NCBI GenBank assembly: GCA_002371335.1
Contig: DFHP01000095.1
Location: forward strand, 12,972 to 45,164
Reading direction: 5' to 3'
DNA length: 32,193 nt
From: Eubacterium sp. UBA3720
GTDB lineage: Bacteria; Bacillota; Clostridia; Lachnospirales; Lachnospiraceae
Part shown: positions 32,166 to 32,193 of the stretch, one piece after another
Layout of the letters: each line of letters begins with the position of its first letter
How positions within the stretch are numbered: the stretch's first letter is position 1
The notes under the pieces: model-generated
The model's database searches: none
Told to the model about the DNA's origin: nothing
What the model saw: the letters and a program-made list of their open reading frames with translations, nothing else
Translations under genes and position numbers: made by a program

Positions 32166-32193
32166 TCAAAGGAAGGCAGCTGCGCTGCCGTGC
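32166..32193. repeat. Family G repeat, partial second copy at the window end
   Basis: AAAGGAAGGCAGC-TGC-GCTGCCGTGC matches 23178-23202 with a few changes that keep the hairpin paired. It is cut off by the end of the window. Confidence 0.6.

Overview
The window reads as chromosomal DNA of a strictly anaerobic, low-to-mid-GC Firmicute, most likely a gut Lachnospiraceae-type Clostridia. The grounds are purine-rich ribosome binding sites, several GTG and TTG starts, a reverse rubrerythrin beside a PerR regulator, a class III ribonucleotide reductase activase, a DUF1002 protein, a eukaryotic-type HisA and a type-2 IleRS. No rRNA, tRNA, CRISPR array, prophage or intact insertion sequence was found. 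All placements rest on reading the sequence; nothing was searched against a database.

Layout. 1-5.3 kb: an RluA-family pseudouridine synthase carrying an in-frame 33-bp triplication, an orphan sugar-type binding lipoprotein, and a 905-aa membrane-anchored extracytoplasmic protein with a C-terminal C39-like region. 5.3-9.3 kb: asnS, then two minus-strand genes, a eukaryotic-type hisA and an AzgA/PbuG-type purine permease, separated and bordered by GGGGACGGAG palindromes. 9.5-16.7 kb: a DEDDh exonuclease, ileS behind a long leader with no T-box, and glycogen phosphorylase. 16.9-21.5 kb: a large P-loop ATPase with a TPR-like N-terminus overlapping ksgA by four bases, then a secreted DUF1002 protein behind a structured leader. 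21.9-23.0 kb: an oxidative-stress pair, perR and reverse rubrerythrin.

23.4-30.4 kb is the most coherent module and the best candidate for new biology. It holds a Cof-type HAD phosphatase, a sucrose-type PTS IIBCA permease, a GH13 protein of the amylosucrase subfamily, a fructokinase and a LacI-family repressor. Two matching operator-like palindromes lie 102 bp apart upstream of the first gene. No GH32 sucrose-6-phosphate hydrolase is present. An amylosucrase-type enzyme therefore sits where ScrB is expected, although the PTS delivers phosphorylated sucrose. Either the HAD enzyme removes the phosphate first, or the GH13 enzyme has evolved to use sucrose-6-phosphate. A sucrose to glycogen-like glucan route, with fructose going to glycolysis, is a testable inference, and a glycogen phosphorylase is encoded 8 kb upstream.

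30.5-32.2 kb: nrdG on the minus strand, a long repeat-rich spacer, a likely 41-aa small protein overlapping an unknown 119-aa gene, and a strong terminator. Intergenic regions throughout carry at least two families of palindromic, modular repeats. One resembles IS200/IS605-type subterminal palindromes; the other is a small branched element whose second copy is cut by the window end.
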